Source: Solirubrobacter ginsenosidimutans (GTDB lineage: Bacteria; Actinomycetota; Thermoleophilia; Solirubrobacterales; Solirubrobacteraceae). From it: 64,000 nt of DNA. The stretch covers positions 114,845 to 178,844 of the forward strand of contig NZ_JAPDOD010000014.1 in NCBI RefSeq assembly GCF_027587205.1. Reading direction: 5' to 3'. Below are positions 33,201-41,387 of the stretch, in pieces (position 1 is the first letter of the stretch; each line of letters begins with the position of its first letter). The notes beneath the pieces were generated by a model. That model did no database searches and was not told the origin of the DNA. It saw only the letters and a program-made list of their open reading frames with translations. The translations under genes and the position numbers were made by a program.

Positions 33201-35015
33201 GCCGTCGCGGCCGAGCACGCGGAACTCCTGCACCCACGTCTCGTCCTCGCCCACGAGGCGGGTCGAGATCTCCTCGATCACCCGCAGCCCGAGGTCCTCG
33301 AGCATCGGCAGCGCGTCGCCCAGCTCGACCTTCGGCCCACGGACGTAGAGCGCGACGCGGGTGTGCTGGCGCAGCGGCTGCAGCGAGACCTCGAACGGCC
33401 CGTCCTCGGCGAGGTTCTCGAGCAGCGCGATGTCCAGCGCCCCCGTGGCCGGCGAGGTGTAGCCCTTGTAGTGCTCGGGCAGGTGCGACGCCCAGATCGA
33501 ATTGAGCAGCCGCGCCCGCGGCGCTCCGTACTGCTCGACCAGCGCGTCGCGCAAGGCGTCGTCCCACGTGCGGGCGAGCTGGACGACCTCGCGCTCGAGC
33601 TCGGCGTTGGGGATCTCCGGCAGGCCACCGGGGGCGTGGACGAGGAAGTGCACGCGCACCCGCGTGCCCTCGCCGAGCGTGTGCTGGGCCTCGACGTCGT
33701 CGGCATGGAAGCGGCGCATGAACAGCTTGCGCACGCGGTCGACGAGCAGGGTCCGGTAGCGATCGCGCGGCAGCGCGAGGATGTAGGACGCGCTGCGGCC
33801 GTGGGGGGCGCGGCGACCGAGCAGGCGCACGCGATCGGTGCCCTCCAGGCGCAGCAGCGCGACGACCGCGCGGCGCAGATCGTCCACCGGCGCGGCGAAC
33901 AACTCGTCCTTGGGGAACGTGTCGAAGAGGCCGACCGCGTTCTTGTAGTCGTGCGAGCCCTCGATCAGGTCCTCGGTGTCCAGCACGCGGCCCAGCTTGC
34001 GGTGCAGGACCGGGGTCTCCGACGCCGGCTCGGTGTAGGCCTTGGTGGTGAACAGGCCGAGCAGCCGCGCCTCGCCGAGGATCTCGCCGTCCGGCGATAC
34101 CCGCCGCACGCCCACGTAGTCCATCCGCTCGTAGCGGTGCACCGGGGAGCGCGCGTTGGCCTTGTCGACGATCAACAGCTCGCCGCTCGTCGCCAGCTTG
34201 CGCTGCTGCTCGGAGAGCTCGCTGAGCGGCACCGGCTGCGCGTAGGCGGAGCGCTCCTCGTCGGCGAGGATGCCGAGGCCGGAGCCGGGGATGCAGCGGT
34301 AGGCGTCGTCGCGGATCTCGTACTCGCGCGCGCCCAGCAGCACGAAGTTGCCGCGCAGCAGCCAGGCGAGGAAGTCGACCGCCTCGCGGACCTCGTCGGA
34401 GTCGTAGCGGCTGCTCGCCTTGCGCGCGAGCCCGATCATGCCCTCGACGCGCTGGGTCATCGCGCCGAAGTCCGTCACGGTCGAGCGCACCGCGTGCAGC
34501 ACCTTGCGGATGTCGTCCTCGAGCTCGGTCAGCTCGCGGTCGGTCAGCTTGCGCGCGAGGTCGAAGTGCATCACCGACTCGCGGTGGACCGCGTTGCGGG
34601 CGTGCGAGACGCTCGCGATGTGCCCGTCCTCGCGCGAGATCCCGATGATCGGGTGCACGAGCCGGGCGACCTGCTCGCCGCGCCGCTCGAGCGCGGCGCT
34701 CACGCTGTCGACCAGGAACGGCCAGTCGTCGGTGTTGGTCTCCAGCACCGAGCCCAGGGGCTCGTAGCCCTCGTCGCCGAGGGTCGGGTTCAACGCGCGC
34801 ACCGCCACCGGTGCACGACCACGCTCGTTCGCGAAGCCATACGCGCCGAGCACCTCTGCTGCGAGGTGCTCGGCCGAGATGCCGTCGGTGGACAGCCGAC
34901 GGACGTAGGCGGCCGCGAACGCGCGTGCGGTATCGCCCCCGTGGTCTTCCACGAGGGCCAGCAGGCGATCCCGGTACTCGGTTGAGCCTGCCTCGGTCTC
35001 CTCCGCGAGGCTCAC
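30273..35015 (-). CDS. NAD-dependent glutamate dehydrogenase, large (L-GDH/GDH180) type
   Basis: A 1580-residue enzyme converting glutamate to 2-oxoglutarate with NAD+. The N-terminal 700 residues hold ACT-like regulatory segments (TLGDEGYEPLGSVLETNTDD). The catalytic part has GGLRWSDRQDYRTEV, PAGAKGGFYLKHPP with the active-site lysine, VVAADKGTATFSD, GIGDMSGDVFGNGML and the NAD-binding VVGEGGNLGFT. The C-terminal 400 residues are helical, as in the Mycobacterium and Streptomyces enzymes. The length is within the family range. It lies 11 bp after the PEPCK stop on the same strand, so both are probably one operon that links amino-acid carbon to gluconeogenesis. Confidence 0.95.
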   Translation of the reverse strand: MSLAEETEAGSTEYRDRLLALVEDHGGDTARAFAAAYVRRLSTDGISAEHLAAEVLGAYGFANERGRAPVAVRALNPTLGDEGYEPLGSVLETNTDDWPFLVDSVSAALERRGEQVARLVHPIIGISREDGHIASVSHARNAVHRESVMHFDLARKLTDRELTELEDDIRKVLHAVRSTVTDFGAMTQRVEGMIGLARKASSRYDSDEVREAVDFLAWLLRGNFVLLGAREYEIRDDAYRCIPGSGLGILADEERSAYAQPVPLSELSEQQRKLATSGELLIVDKANARSPVHRYERMDYVGVRRVSPDGEILGEARLLGLFTTKAYTEPASETPVLHRKLGRVLDTEDLIEGSHDYKNAVGLFDTFPKDELFAAPVDDLRRAVVALLRLEGTDRVRLLGRRAPHGRSASYILALPRDRYRTLLVDRVRKLFMRRFHADDVEAQHTLGEGTRVRVHFLVHAPGGLPEIPNAELEREVVQLARTWDDALRDALVEQYGAPRARLLNSIWASHLPEHYKGYTSPATGALDIALLENLAEDGPFEVSLQPLRQHTRVALYVRGPKVELGDALPMLEDLGLRVIEEISTRLVGEDETWVQEFRVLGRDGKPLDIDALGSRVAELLAAIHRGAAETDNLNRLVITAGLDRRQIAILRAYRKYRQRVGSRFTESYQNDVLVANSAVTAKIVRFFELRFDPDIETDDAAEAALKDEILADLDEVASLDHDRILRNQLTVIEATLRTNAYNESRAALAFKLRSKDVPAMPQPAPAFEIYVYSPEVEGIHLRGGTIARGGLRWSDRQDYRTEVYGLMRAQLTKNAVIVPAGAKGGFYLKHPPTEREALKAEVEKQYVTYIRSLLSVTDNLVDGAVVHPERVRVRDGDDTYLVVAADKGTATFSDTANRVSQEYGFWLDDAFASGGSAGYDHKALGITAKGAWESVKRHFKELGVDTQADEFTVVGIGDMSGDVFGNGMLLSEHIRLVGAYDHRHIFIDPNPSAKQGYAERTRLFELPGSSWDDYSRELISEGGGVFPRTAKSIPLTPQMREALGVSESSLAPNDLIRAVLRAPVDLFWNGGIGTVVKASDETDADAADRSSDAIRVNAAELRAKVVGEGGNLGFTRRARVEYAASGGRINADFIDNSAGVDCSDHEVNLKILLGLAERRGELTRAERDELLFSVTEDVTQHVLYDSFLQAQIIAQEVDRSASRLYAYEDLMTLLEENKLFSRASEDLPSSEEIGERRRSGRGMERPELAILVAYSKRLLARALEQSDFVEEPWLERDLRDYFPAAVVSRFGHLLADHPLKRQLICMVNSNLLVNSLGPTFVSQLLAERGAEAADVVRAFRIARDVTGAEARWEVVERLEGVDKAPQLELMGGVDRLVEEITRWYLTWEPEGEIDETIAAGRDGFERLAGVLGDLGSDERRRRRDQIAERLAGTGVPEPLARAHAVRAEQRYAPDMVWVAGSTGRPIEEVAKVFFEVGAELRLDWMETELERVPATSRMQRWALQAVREDAAQVRRELAGGVLAETDETGTAHERVQAFLAERTDARRRLELFLRSLSREGEPDLAGLTLAVRQLRALVA

Positions 35016-35026
35016 GACGAGTGAAC

Positions 35027-36820
35027 TTAGCTCAGGCGTTCTTTGAGCGCCTCGAACTGGTTGCGAATCGGCTTCGGGAGCTTGGTCCCGAACAGCTCCA
35101 GGTGGGCCTGCGTCTGGTCGAGCTCGGCCCGCGCTTCGTTGAGATCCACGGTCAGCGCCTCGCCCACCTTGGCCTTGTCGAGCCCCTCGAGCTCCAGGTG
35201 CTGGGGCTCCGGGACGTAGCCGATCGGCGTCGAGTTGGCCTCCGCCTCACCGTCGCAGCGGCGGAAGACCCACGCGAGCACGCGCGAGTTCTCGCCGAAG
35301 CCCGGCCAGACGAACTTGCCGGCCTGGTCCTTGCGGAACCAGTTGACGTGGAAGATCTTCGGGAGCTGCGCGCCCTCGCGATCGCCGAGCGAGAGCCAAT
35401 GGTCGAAGTAGTCGGCCATGTTGTAGCCGCAGAACGGGAGCATCGCGAACGGGTCGAAACGCAGATCGCCGATCGTGCCGCCCGCCGCCGCGGTCTGCTC
35501 CGAGCTCATCGTCGCGCCCAGGAAGACGCCGTGCTCCCAGTCGAAGGACTCGCGGACGAGCGGCGCACCGCTCGCGCGGCGACCGCCGAACAGGAACGCG
35601 TCGATCGGCACGCCCTTGGGGTCCTCCCACTCGTCGGCGATCGACGGGCACTGCGCCGCCGGCGTCGTGAAGCGGGCGTTCGGGTGCGCTGCGGGCGTGC
35701 CGGTGGCCGGCGTCCAGTCGTTGCCCTTCCAGTCGATCAGGTGGTCCGGCGTCTCACCGGACATGCCCTCCCACCAGACGTCGCCGGCGTCGGTGCGCGC
35801 ACAGTTGGTGAAGATCGTGTTGCGCTCGATCGTGTCCATCGCGTTCGGGTTCGTCTTCTGGGCCGTGTTGGGCGCGACGCCGAAGAACCCGTTCTCGGGA
35901 TTGACGGCGTAGAGCCTGCCGTCCTCGCCGAACTTCATCCACGCGATGTCATCGCCCACGGTCTCGACGTCCCAGCCCTCGAGCGTGGGTACGAGCATCG
36001 CGAGGTTGGTCTTGCCGCATGCGCTCGGGAACGCGCCGGCGATGTACTTGACCGCGCCCTCGGGGCTCGTGAGCTTGAGGATCAGCATGTGCTCGGCCAG
36101 CCAGCCCTCGTCGCGGGCGATCACCGACGCGATCCGCAGCGCGAAGCACTTCTTGCCCAGCAGCGCGTTGCCGCCGTAGCCCGAGCCGTAGGACCAGATC
36201 TCGCGCGTCTCCGGGAAGTGGACGATGTACTTCTCGGCGTTGCACGGCCAGGCGGCGGACTTCTCGCCCTTGGCCAGCGGCGCGCCGACGGAGTGCAGGC
36301 AGGGAACGAAGGTGCCGTCCTCGCCGAGCACGTCGAGCGCGCCCTTGCCCATGCGGGTCATGATCCGCATGCTCACGGCCACATACGCCGAGTCCGTCAG
36401 CTGCACGCCGATCTCGGCGATCCGGGAGCCGAGCGGGCCCATACTGAACGGCACGACGTACATCGTCCGCCCGCGCATCGCGCCGCTGAACTTGTGCTTG
36501 AGCACGACCCGCATGTCGGCGGGGTCGTGCCAGCTGTTGGTCGGGCCGGCGTCCTCCGGGTCGGTCGAGCAGATGAACGTGCGGTCCTCGACCCGGGCGA
36601 CGTCACCGGGGTCGGAGCGGGCCAGGTACGAGTTGGGGCGCTTGGCGTCCGAGAGCTTCTCGAAGGTGCCCGCGTCCACGAGCTCGGTGCACAGCGCGTC
36701 GTACTCCTCCGCGGAGCCGTCGCACCAATGGATCGCTGCGGCCTGCGTGAGCTCGGCCACCTCCTCCACCCAGGAGAGGAGCTTCTTGTGTTTGGTGGGG
36801 ACGGTGGTCTCGATGGTCAC
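35027..36820 (-). CDS. pckG: Phosphoenolpyruvate carboxykinase (GTP)
   Basis: A 597-residue enzyme converting oxaloacetate and GTP to PEP, CO2 and GDP. The GTG at 36820 is chosen because the product then matches the family length; the frame is open further upstream without family-like sequence. The P-loop with the reactive cysteine is [15 protein letters not shown]. Other hallmarks are [21 protein letters not shown] (substrate loop), [28 protein letters not shown] (metal site) and the [15 protein letters not shown] nucleotide-binding block. It precedes NAD-GDH in the same direction with an 11-bp gap. The 201-bp region upstream probably holds the operon promoter. Confidence 0.96.
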   Translation of the reverse strand: MTIETTVPTKHKKLLSWVEEVAELTQAAAIHWCDGSAEEYDALCTELVDAGTFEKLSDAKRPNSYLARSDPGDVARVEDRTFICSTDPEDAGPTNSWHDPADMRVVLKHKFSGAMRGRTMYVVPFSMGPLGSRIAEIGVQLTDSAYVAVSMRIMTRMGKGALDVLGEDGTFVPCLHSVGAPLAKGEKSAAWPCNAEKYIVHFPETREIWSYGSGYGGNALLGKKCFALRIASVIARDEGWLAEHMLILKLTSPEGAVKYIAGAFPSACGKTNLAMLVPTLEGWDVETVGDDIAWMKFGEDGRLYAVNPENGFFGVAPNTAQKTNPNAMDTIERNTIFTNCARTDAGDVWWEGMSGETPDHLIDWKGNDWTPATGTPAAHPNARFTTPAAQCPSIADEWEDPKGVPIDAFLFGGRRASGAPLVRESFDWEHGVFLGATMSSEQTAAAGGTIGDLRFDPFAMLPFCGYNMADYFDHWLSLGDREGAQLPKIFHVNWFRKDQAGKFVWPGFGENSRVLAWVFRRCDGEAEANSTPIGYVPEPQHLELEGLDKAKVGEALTVDLNEARAELDQTQAHLELFGTKLPKPIRNQFEALKERLS

Positions 36821-36972
36821 TTGTGAGCTCGGCCTCTCTGGGACATTTGCGGGGTTTGGCAGGGCACTACAAACCTTTGCGGGATTGAACGACCGAAATG
36901 GCGCCCGCGAGTGCGAATGCGCCAAAACGAATACTCCGCCATACCTAAGCTTACGCGAGGCTTACGCAGAAC

Positions 36973-36995
36973 ACCACCAGACGAACGGGTGGTGC
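36973..36995 (-). terminator. Hairpin after the MaoC-type gene
   Basis: CACCACC (36973-36979) pairs with GGTGGTG (36989-36995), followed on the minus strand by TTCT. It lies 26 bp beyond the stop codon of the minus-strand MaoC gene, within the 201-bp gap before PEPCK. The rest of that gap contains a short imperfect direct repeat (CATTTGCGGGGTTTGG, CCTTTGCGGGATTGAA) of unknown role. Confidence 0.5.
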
Positions 36996-37021
36996 GCTCT
37001 AGAGGGTTTTGCCAGTCTCGT

Positions 37022-37522
37022 TCAAACTTCCCGCTTCGGGACGAGCACAAGCCGCTTGAACTCCGCCACAAGCGTTCCTTCCTGGTTCAGGACGCGGGTG
37101 TGGACGAGCACGGTGCCGCGGTCGGGCTTGCTGCGAGAAGGCGTCTTTTCCAGCACTTCCGTCTCCGCGAAGAGCGTGTCGCCGTGGAAGACCGGGGCCG
37201 GATGGCTGAGCTCGTGCGTGGCGAGGTTGGCGATCGCCTTGCCGCTGATGTCGGACACGCTCATGCCCAGCGCGAGGCTGTACACGTATGGGCCGACGAC
37301 GACGTTCTTGCCCTGCTGGGACTGCGCCGCGTAGACGTCGTTGATGTGCAGCGGGTGGTGGTTCATCGTCAGCAGGCAGAACAGGTGATCGTCGGCCTCG
37401 GTCACCGTCTTCGCGGGCCAGTGCTTGTAGATCGCGCCCACTTCGAACTCCTCGAAGTAGCGGCCGTAGGGGTGGGCGCCAGAGGCCTCGCGGGCCGCGC
37501 CATCGGTGTCAACGGGGGTCAT
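37022..37522 (-). CDS. MaoC-like hydratase/dehydratase
   Basis: A 166-residue hot-dog fold protein. The ATG at 37522 gives a family-like start (YGRYFEEFEVGAIYKH). The hydratase motif is HLFCLLTMNHHPLHINDVYA, with NHHPLH in place of the classical D-x4-H dyad, then VVGPYVYSLALGMS. It would add water to, or remove it from, an enoyl-CoA thioester. It is divergent from a malyl-CoA-lyase-like gene with 8 bp between starts. In Mycobacterium a MaoC-type gene sits beside the CitE-like lyase Rv2498c, and mesaconyl-CoA hydratases pair with such lyases elsewhere. Mesaconyl- or methylglutaconyl-CoA chemistry is therefore likely but not proven. Confidence 0.85.
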   Translation of the reverse strand: MTPVDTDGAAREASGAHPYGRYFEEFEVGAIYKHWPAKTVTEADDHLFCLLTMNHHPLHINDVYAAQSQQGKNVVVGPYVYSLALGMSVSDISGKAIANLATHELSHPAPVFHGDTLFAETEVLEKTPSRSKPDRGTVLVHTRVLNQEGTLVAEFKRLVLVPKREV

Positions 37523-37530
37523 AGAGCGCC

Positions 37531-38583
37531 ATGATGCCCGGGATGCGCAACCCTCGCTCCCACTTCGCGCCGCTCGCGATCGGCGCGCCCGAACCCCTCC
37601 GCGAGATCCCCGTGGGGCCGATGCGGATGATCCATTTCTTCGACCCCTCGAGCGAGAAGATGCTCGCCCGGCTGCCGGATATGGCCGCCTCCGCCGACAT
37701 CCTGCTGGGCAATCTCGAGGACGCGATCCCGGCCGATCGCAAGGAGGCCGCGCGCGCGGGCCTGGTGCGCGCGGGGCGTGAGATCGATCTCGGTTCAACG
37801 CCCCTGTGGACGCGGGTGAACGCGCTCGAATCGCCCTGGGTCCTCGACGACTTGGTGACATTGGTCACAGAGATCGGTTCGCGCCTGGACGTGGTGATGG
37901 TCCCGAAGGTCGAGGGCGCGTGGGACATCCACTACGTCGACCGTCTCCTGGCGCAATTGGAGGCGCGCGCGGGGCTGTCTCGCCCGATCCTGATCCACGC
38001 GATCCTCGAGACCGCCCAGGGCGTGGCGAACGTCGAGGAGATCGCCAACGCGTCACCGCGCATGCAGGGGATGTCGCTCGGTCCTGCCGATCTGGCGGCG
38101 TCGCGGCGGATGAAGACCACGCGGGTGGGTGGCGGGCATCCGGGCTATCGCGTGCTCGGCGATCCGGCGGGTGATGCCGCTCGTCCCTCCTATCAGCAGG
38201 ATCTCTGGCACTACACGATCGGGCGCATGGTCGACGCCTGCGCCGCCGCCGGGATCTTCCCGTTCTACGGCCCGTTCGGCGACATCAAGGACCTCGAAGG
38301 CTGCGAAGCCCAGTTCCGCGGCGCGTACCTGATGGGCTGCGTGGGCGCCTGGTCGCTGCACCCCGGCCAGATCGCCGTGGCCAAGAAGGTCTTCTCCCCC
38401 GAGCCTTCCGAGGTCGCCTTCGCGAAGCGGGTGCTCGAGGCGATCCCGGACGGCGCGGGCGTGCACATGATCGACGGCAAGATGCAGGACGACGCGACCT
38501 GGAAGCAGTCCAAGGTCATGGTCGACCTCGCCGAGTTGCTCGCGGCCAAGGACCCGGAACTCGCCGAGGCGTATGGCATGTGA
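37531..38583 (+). CDS. HpcH/HpaI-CitE-family CoA ester lyase (malyl-CoA/methylmalyl-CoA lyase-like)
   Basis: A 350-residue TIM-barrel lyase. Motifs: [20 protein letters not shown] (metal-binding Asp/Glu), [29 protein letters not shown] with the catalytic Glu, [12 protein letters not shown], and a long C-terminal lid with [20 protein letters not shown]. The length is closer to malyl-CoA/beta-methylmalyl-CoA lyases than to CitE (about 270). It would split a hydroxyacyl-CoA into acetyl- or propionyl-CoA plus glyoxylate or pyruvate. The neighbouring MaoC gene fits an adjoining hydration step. Both starts lie 9 bp apart on opposite strands. Confidence 0.88.
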   Translation: MMPGMRNPRSHFAPLAIGAPEPLREIPVGPMRMIHFFDPSSEKMLARLPDMAASADILLGNLEDAIPADRKEAARAGLVRAGREIDLGSTPLWTRVNALESPWVLDDLVTLVTEIGSRLDVVMVPKVEGAWDIHYVDRLLAQLEARAGLSRPILIHAILETAQGVANVEEIANASPRMQGMSLGPADLAASRRMKTTRVGGGHPGYRVLGDPAGDAARPSYQQDLWHYTIGRMVDACAAAGIFPFYGPFGDIKDLEGCEAQFRGAYLMGCVGAWSLHPGQIAVAKKVFSPEPSEVAFAKRVLEAIPDGAGVHMIDGKMQDDATWKQSKVMVDLAELLAAKDPELAEAYGM

Positions 38584-38648
38584 GTCTTGGTGCAGTTTCG
38601 TAACGAACGCGTCTTGTTCCGTTCAGGCGTGGGCCGCACGATCCGGGG

Positions 38649-39569
38649 GTGGGTACGGAAACGGTCCTCTCAGGAAAGCGAGCCTCCTCACCCCCGGTCG
38701 AGCTCGCACTCGCCGAGCTGGCGGCCAGGCAACACGGCGTCATCACGATCGCGCAGCTCATCAAGCTCGGTGTGAGCCACAGCGCGACGTCGAAGCGCGT
38801 TTCGCGCGGCGCGCTCCACCGTGTGGGATACGGGGTCTACGCGGTTGGCCACGGTGCGTTGTCGCGAGAGGGCGTGTGGCTCGCCGGCGTGCTGGCCGGT
38901 GGCCCGGGCGCCGTTCTGAGCCACCGCCCCGCGGGGAAGCTCTTAGCGGTCAGCCGGTTCCCCGCGCCGATCACCGAAGTCACCTCGACGCACCGGCGCG
39001 AGTCCCGGGGCGACGTCCGCTTCCATCGCACGCGGGTGCTCGACGCGCTCGACGTGACCACCCACCTGCGCATCCCGGTCACGAGCGTCCATCGGCTGCT
39101 CGTGGATCTCAGCGATGTTCTCACGCCCCACCAGCTCGCCAACGTCATCCACGAGGCGGCCTTTCGCGGTCGGTTCGTGGAATCGGCGACCCGCGACGCC
39201 ATGGCCCGTGTCACCGGCCGTCATCGGCTCCACGTGCTCTCGCGCGCCATCGCGCTCCATCGGTCGGGCAGTGCGGGCACCAAGAGCGGCGCCGAGGACG
39301 CGTTCCTGGCGTTGGTCGGCGAGCTGCCCGAGCCCTTCGTGAACGTCCATCTCGCCGGCTTTGAGCGCGATTTCCACTGGCCGGAGTTCCGGCTTGCGGT
39401 CGAGATCGACGGACCCGGCCACGGCCGTCCGGCGACGGAGCTCGAGGACGCCGCCCGCGACCGGACGCTCTCTGAGGCCGGCTACACCCTGCTGCGGTTC
39501 ACCGACGAGGCCGTGTACCGGGCTCCGCGCGAGGTGTTGACGACCGTCGCAGCGACCCTCTATCGATAG
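38649..39569 (+). CDS. AbiEi-like wHTH fused to a DUF559/Vsr-type nuclease domain
   Basis: A 306-residue protein. Residues about 20-75 form the AbiEi-type winged helix (LAARQHGVITIAQLIKLGVS, then RVSRGALHRVGYGVYAVG), found in type IV antitoxins and in many orphan actinobacterial proteins. The C-terminal 90 residues look like the DUF559/Vsr restriction-endonuclease-like fold: DFHWPEFRLAVEIDGPGH, ARDRTLSEAGYTLLRF. The VEIDG acids and the upstream D would be the catalytic cluster. No AbiEii toxin gene is adjacent, so a toxin-antitoxin role is not supported; a nuclease or mobile-element-linked role is possible. The GTG start has a G-rich stretch just before it. The stop overlaps the convergent SDR gene by 10 bp. 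Confidence 0.75.
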   Translation: MGTETVLSGKRASSPPVELALAELAARQHGVITIAQLIKLGVSHSATSKRVSRGALHRVGYGVYAVGHGALSREGVWLAGVLAGGPGAVLSHRPAGKLLAVSRFPAPITEVTSTHRRESRGDVRFHRTRVLDALDVTTHLRIPVTSVHRLLVDLSDVLTPHQLANVIHEAAFRGRFVESATRDAMARVTGRHRLHVLSRAIALHRSGSAGTKSGAEDAFLALVGELPEPFVNVHLAGFERDFHWPEFRLAVEIDGPGHGRPATELEDAARDRTLSEAGYTLLRFTDEAVYRAPREVLTTVAATLYR

Positions 39570-40432
39570 CCGGTGTCGTCGGCCGGCAGACCCGCTTCCT
39601 GCACTTCGACGAGGTAGCGCCAGCAATCGGGTCTCGTGCCGTCGAGGTCGGTGAAGCCGTAGACCTGGGCGAGGCCGCCGCTGGAGAGCGATTGGCCGTG
39701 CCAGCGGTGCAGGTCCGGGTCGGCGGCGAGGGCGGCGACCGCGCGGCCGACGTAGCGCGGCGACTCGCTGATGACGAAATGCGGGACCGGAGACTCGCGC
39801 CAGTTGGCCTCGCTCACGCCGTGGTGCTCGAGCATCGTCTCGCTGCGCAGCCAGCCGGGTGTGAGCGCGACGGCGGTTGCCCGGTCGCCGAGGTCGTGCG
39901 CCAGCCCCCACGCCATGCGGGTGATCGCGGTCTTGGCGAGGTCATAGAAGAGGTTGACCCGGTAGTGGGTGTCGTTGTAGGCGGCGGTGCCGTCGGTCAT
40001 CTCGACCACGAGCCCGCCGTCGCGCAGCTTCGGGAGCGCGTGGTGGCTGGTGATCAGGTGGGTGTCGAGGGCGAGGTGCAGCAGCCGCAGGCCGTTGGCG
40101 AGGTCGTGCTCCCAGACCGGCTTGTCGAATTCGAAGAGGTGCTCGGCGCCCCAGATGTCGTTGACGAGCACGTCGAGGTGATCGATCCCGCCCACAAGAT
40201 CCGCCACCTGCGCCGGGTCGAGGTGATCGACGGCGACCGCGATCCCTGTCCCGCCCGCCGCCGTCACCAGCTCGGCGGTCTCCTCGATCGTCTCCGGTCG
40301 GTCGATCTCCGAGCGCCGCCGGCGGGTGCTGCGGCCGGTGCAGTAGACCGTGAAGCCCGCCTCGCCGAGCGCCACGGCGATGCCGCGTCCGGCTCCGCGC
40401 GTCGCGCCCGCCACCATTGCAACCTGGTTCAT
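39560..40432 (-). CDS. Short-chain dehydrogenase/reductase
   Basis: A 290-residue Rossmann enzyme. The cofactor motif is VAMVAGATRGAGRGIAVAL, and TGRSTRRRR following it favours NADP(H). LDVLVNDIWGAEHL replaces the usual NNAG. The catalytic Tyr-Lys pair is in NLFYDLAKTAI, with the Ser/Thr in EMTDGTAAY. TPGWLRSETM completes the family pattern. It belongs to the large SDR group related to DHRS1-type enzymes; the substrate is unknown. The ATG at 40432 overlaps the stop of the exporter gene (ATGA), so they are coupled on one transcript. Confidence 0.88.
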   Translation of the reverse strand: MNQVAMVAGATRGAGRGIAVALGEAGFTVYCTGRSTRRRRSEIDRPETIEETAELVTAAGGTGIAVAVDHLDPAQVADLVGGIDHLDVLVNDIWGAEHLFEFDKPVWEHDLANGLRLLHLALDTHLITSHHALPKLRDGGLVVEMTDGTAAYNDTHYRVNLFYDLAKTAITRMAWGLAHDLGDRATAVALTPGWLRSETMLEHHGVSEANWRESPVPHFVISESPRYVGRAVAALAADPDLHRWHGQSLSSGGLAQVYGFTDLDGTRPDCWRYLVEVQEAGLPADDTGYR

Positions 40433-41316
40433 GCCGCCATCCTCCCTGTCGTCACGGCGGCGGCGAGCACGAGCGCGCCTCCGCCGATTTGCACTCCAGT
40501 GAGCGTCTCGCTGAAGACGAGGAACGCGAGCAGCACCGTGACGAGCGGCTCGACGGTGGCGAGGATCGAGGCCGTCGTCGGCCCGACCCGCGCGAGCCCG
40601 GCGAAGAACAGCCCGATCGCGCCGACGGTCGAGATCGCGGCGAGCGCGGCGAGCCAGCCCCAGCCGGCGGCGGTCAGCGCGCCGAGCCGGAGGTCGCCGA
40701 GCGCGGCCGAGCCGATCGTGAGCGCAACGGCGGCGCCGGTGCACACGAGCGCGGCCAGGACCTGCGGGCGGAGCCGTTTGGCGATCCCGTCGCTCACGAG
40801 GATGTAGGCGCTGTAGGTGACCGCGGCGGTCATGCCGAGCGCGGCGCCGACCGGGTCGAGCGCACCCGCGCCCGCGCCCGCGACGACGAGCGCGATGCCC
40901 CCGGACGCGACAGCCAGCGCGCCGAGCCGCCGCGAGTCCACCCGCTCGCGCCCGAGCGCGATGGCGGCCGCGGCGACGATCGCGGGAAACGTGTAGACGA
41001 GCAGCGAGAGCAGCGATGCATCGATGCGCTCCAGCGCGGCGAAGTAGCAGCCGGCCTGCAGGGCGTAACCGAAGGCCCCGAGGCCGAGGGCGGTGACGAC
41101 GTCGCGCGTGGCGAGAGGAGCGCCGGGGACGTCGAGCGCGTCACGGGCGCGCCAGGCGCGGGCGGCCGCGCCGGCCACCCAGAACAGCGCCGCGGCGAGC
41201 GCGAAGCGCACCGCGAGGAGCGTCCCGACCGTCGCGCCTTCGCCGTAGGCGAGCTTGCCGAACACCGCCATGGCGCCGAACGCGGCGCCCGAGCCGAGGC
41301 AGAAGACCGTTCCCAT
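40429..41316 (-). CDS. EamA/DMT-family exporter
   Basis: A 295-residue membrane protein with ten hydrophobic segments arranged as two EamA halves: GAMAVFGKLAYGEG near the start of the first, and AVTYSAYILVSDGIAK starting the second. The second half ends in GPTTASILATVEPLVTVLLAFLVFSE, the classic DMT motif. The ATG at 41316 is preferred; a TTG at 41337 adds seven polar residues. Substrate unknown (amino acids, metabolites or drugs). It heads a two-gene unit with the SDR and is divergent from a LysR regulator, which probably controls it. Confidence 0.88.
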   Translation of the reverse strand: MGTVFCLGSGAAFGAMAVFGKLAYGEGATVGTLLAVRFALAAALFWVAGAAARAWRARDALDVPGAPLATRDVVTALGLGAFGYALQAGCYFAALERIDASLLSLLVYTFPAIVAAAAIALGRERVDSRRLGALAVASGGIALVVAGAGAGALDPVGAALGMTAAVTYSAYILVSDGIAKRLRPQVLAALVCTGAAVALTIGSAALGDLRLGALTAAGWGWLAALAAISTVGAIGLFFAGLARVGPTTASILATVEPLVTVLLAFLVFSETLTGVQIGGGALVLAAAVTTGRMAA

Positions 41317-41360
41317 GTCGGCATCGTGCCGGCTCAATCAGCAAGCGTCGATTCTGATTT

Positions 41361-41378
41361 CTACCGATGAAACGGTAG
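41361..41378. promoter_or_regulatory. Inverted repeat, probable LysR operator
   Basis: CTACCG (41361-41366) and CGGTAG (41373-41378) are perfect arms with a 6-base spacer. They lie in the 71-bp gap between the divergent EamA and LysR genes, ending 9 bp before the LysR start. The size and position suit a LysR-family dimer site that represses its own gene and activates the exporter. Confidence 0.6.
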
Positions 41379-41387
41379 TTTTCCTAC

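Noticed and set aside
38649..39569. Complete AbiE (type IV) toxin-antitoxin locus
   Set aside because: No nucleotidyltransferase-type AbiEii gene lies on either side; neighbours are a CoA lyase and an SDR.
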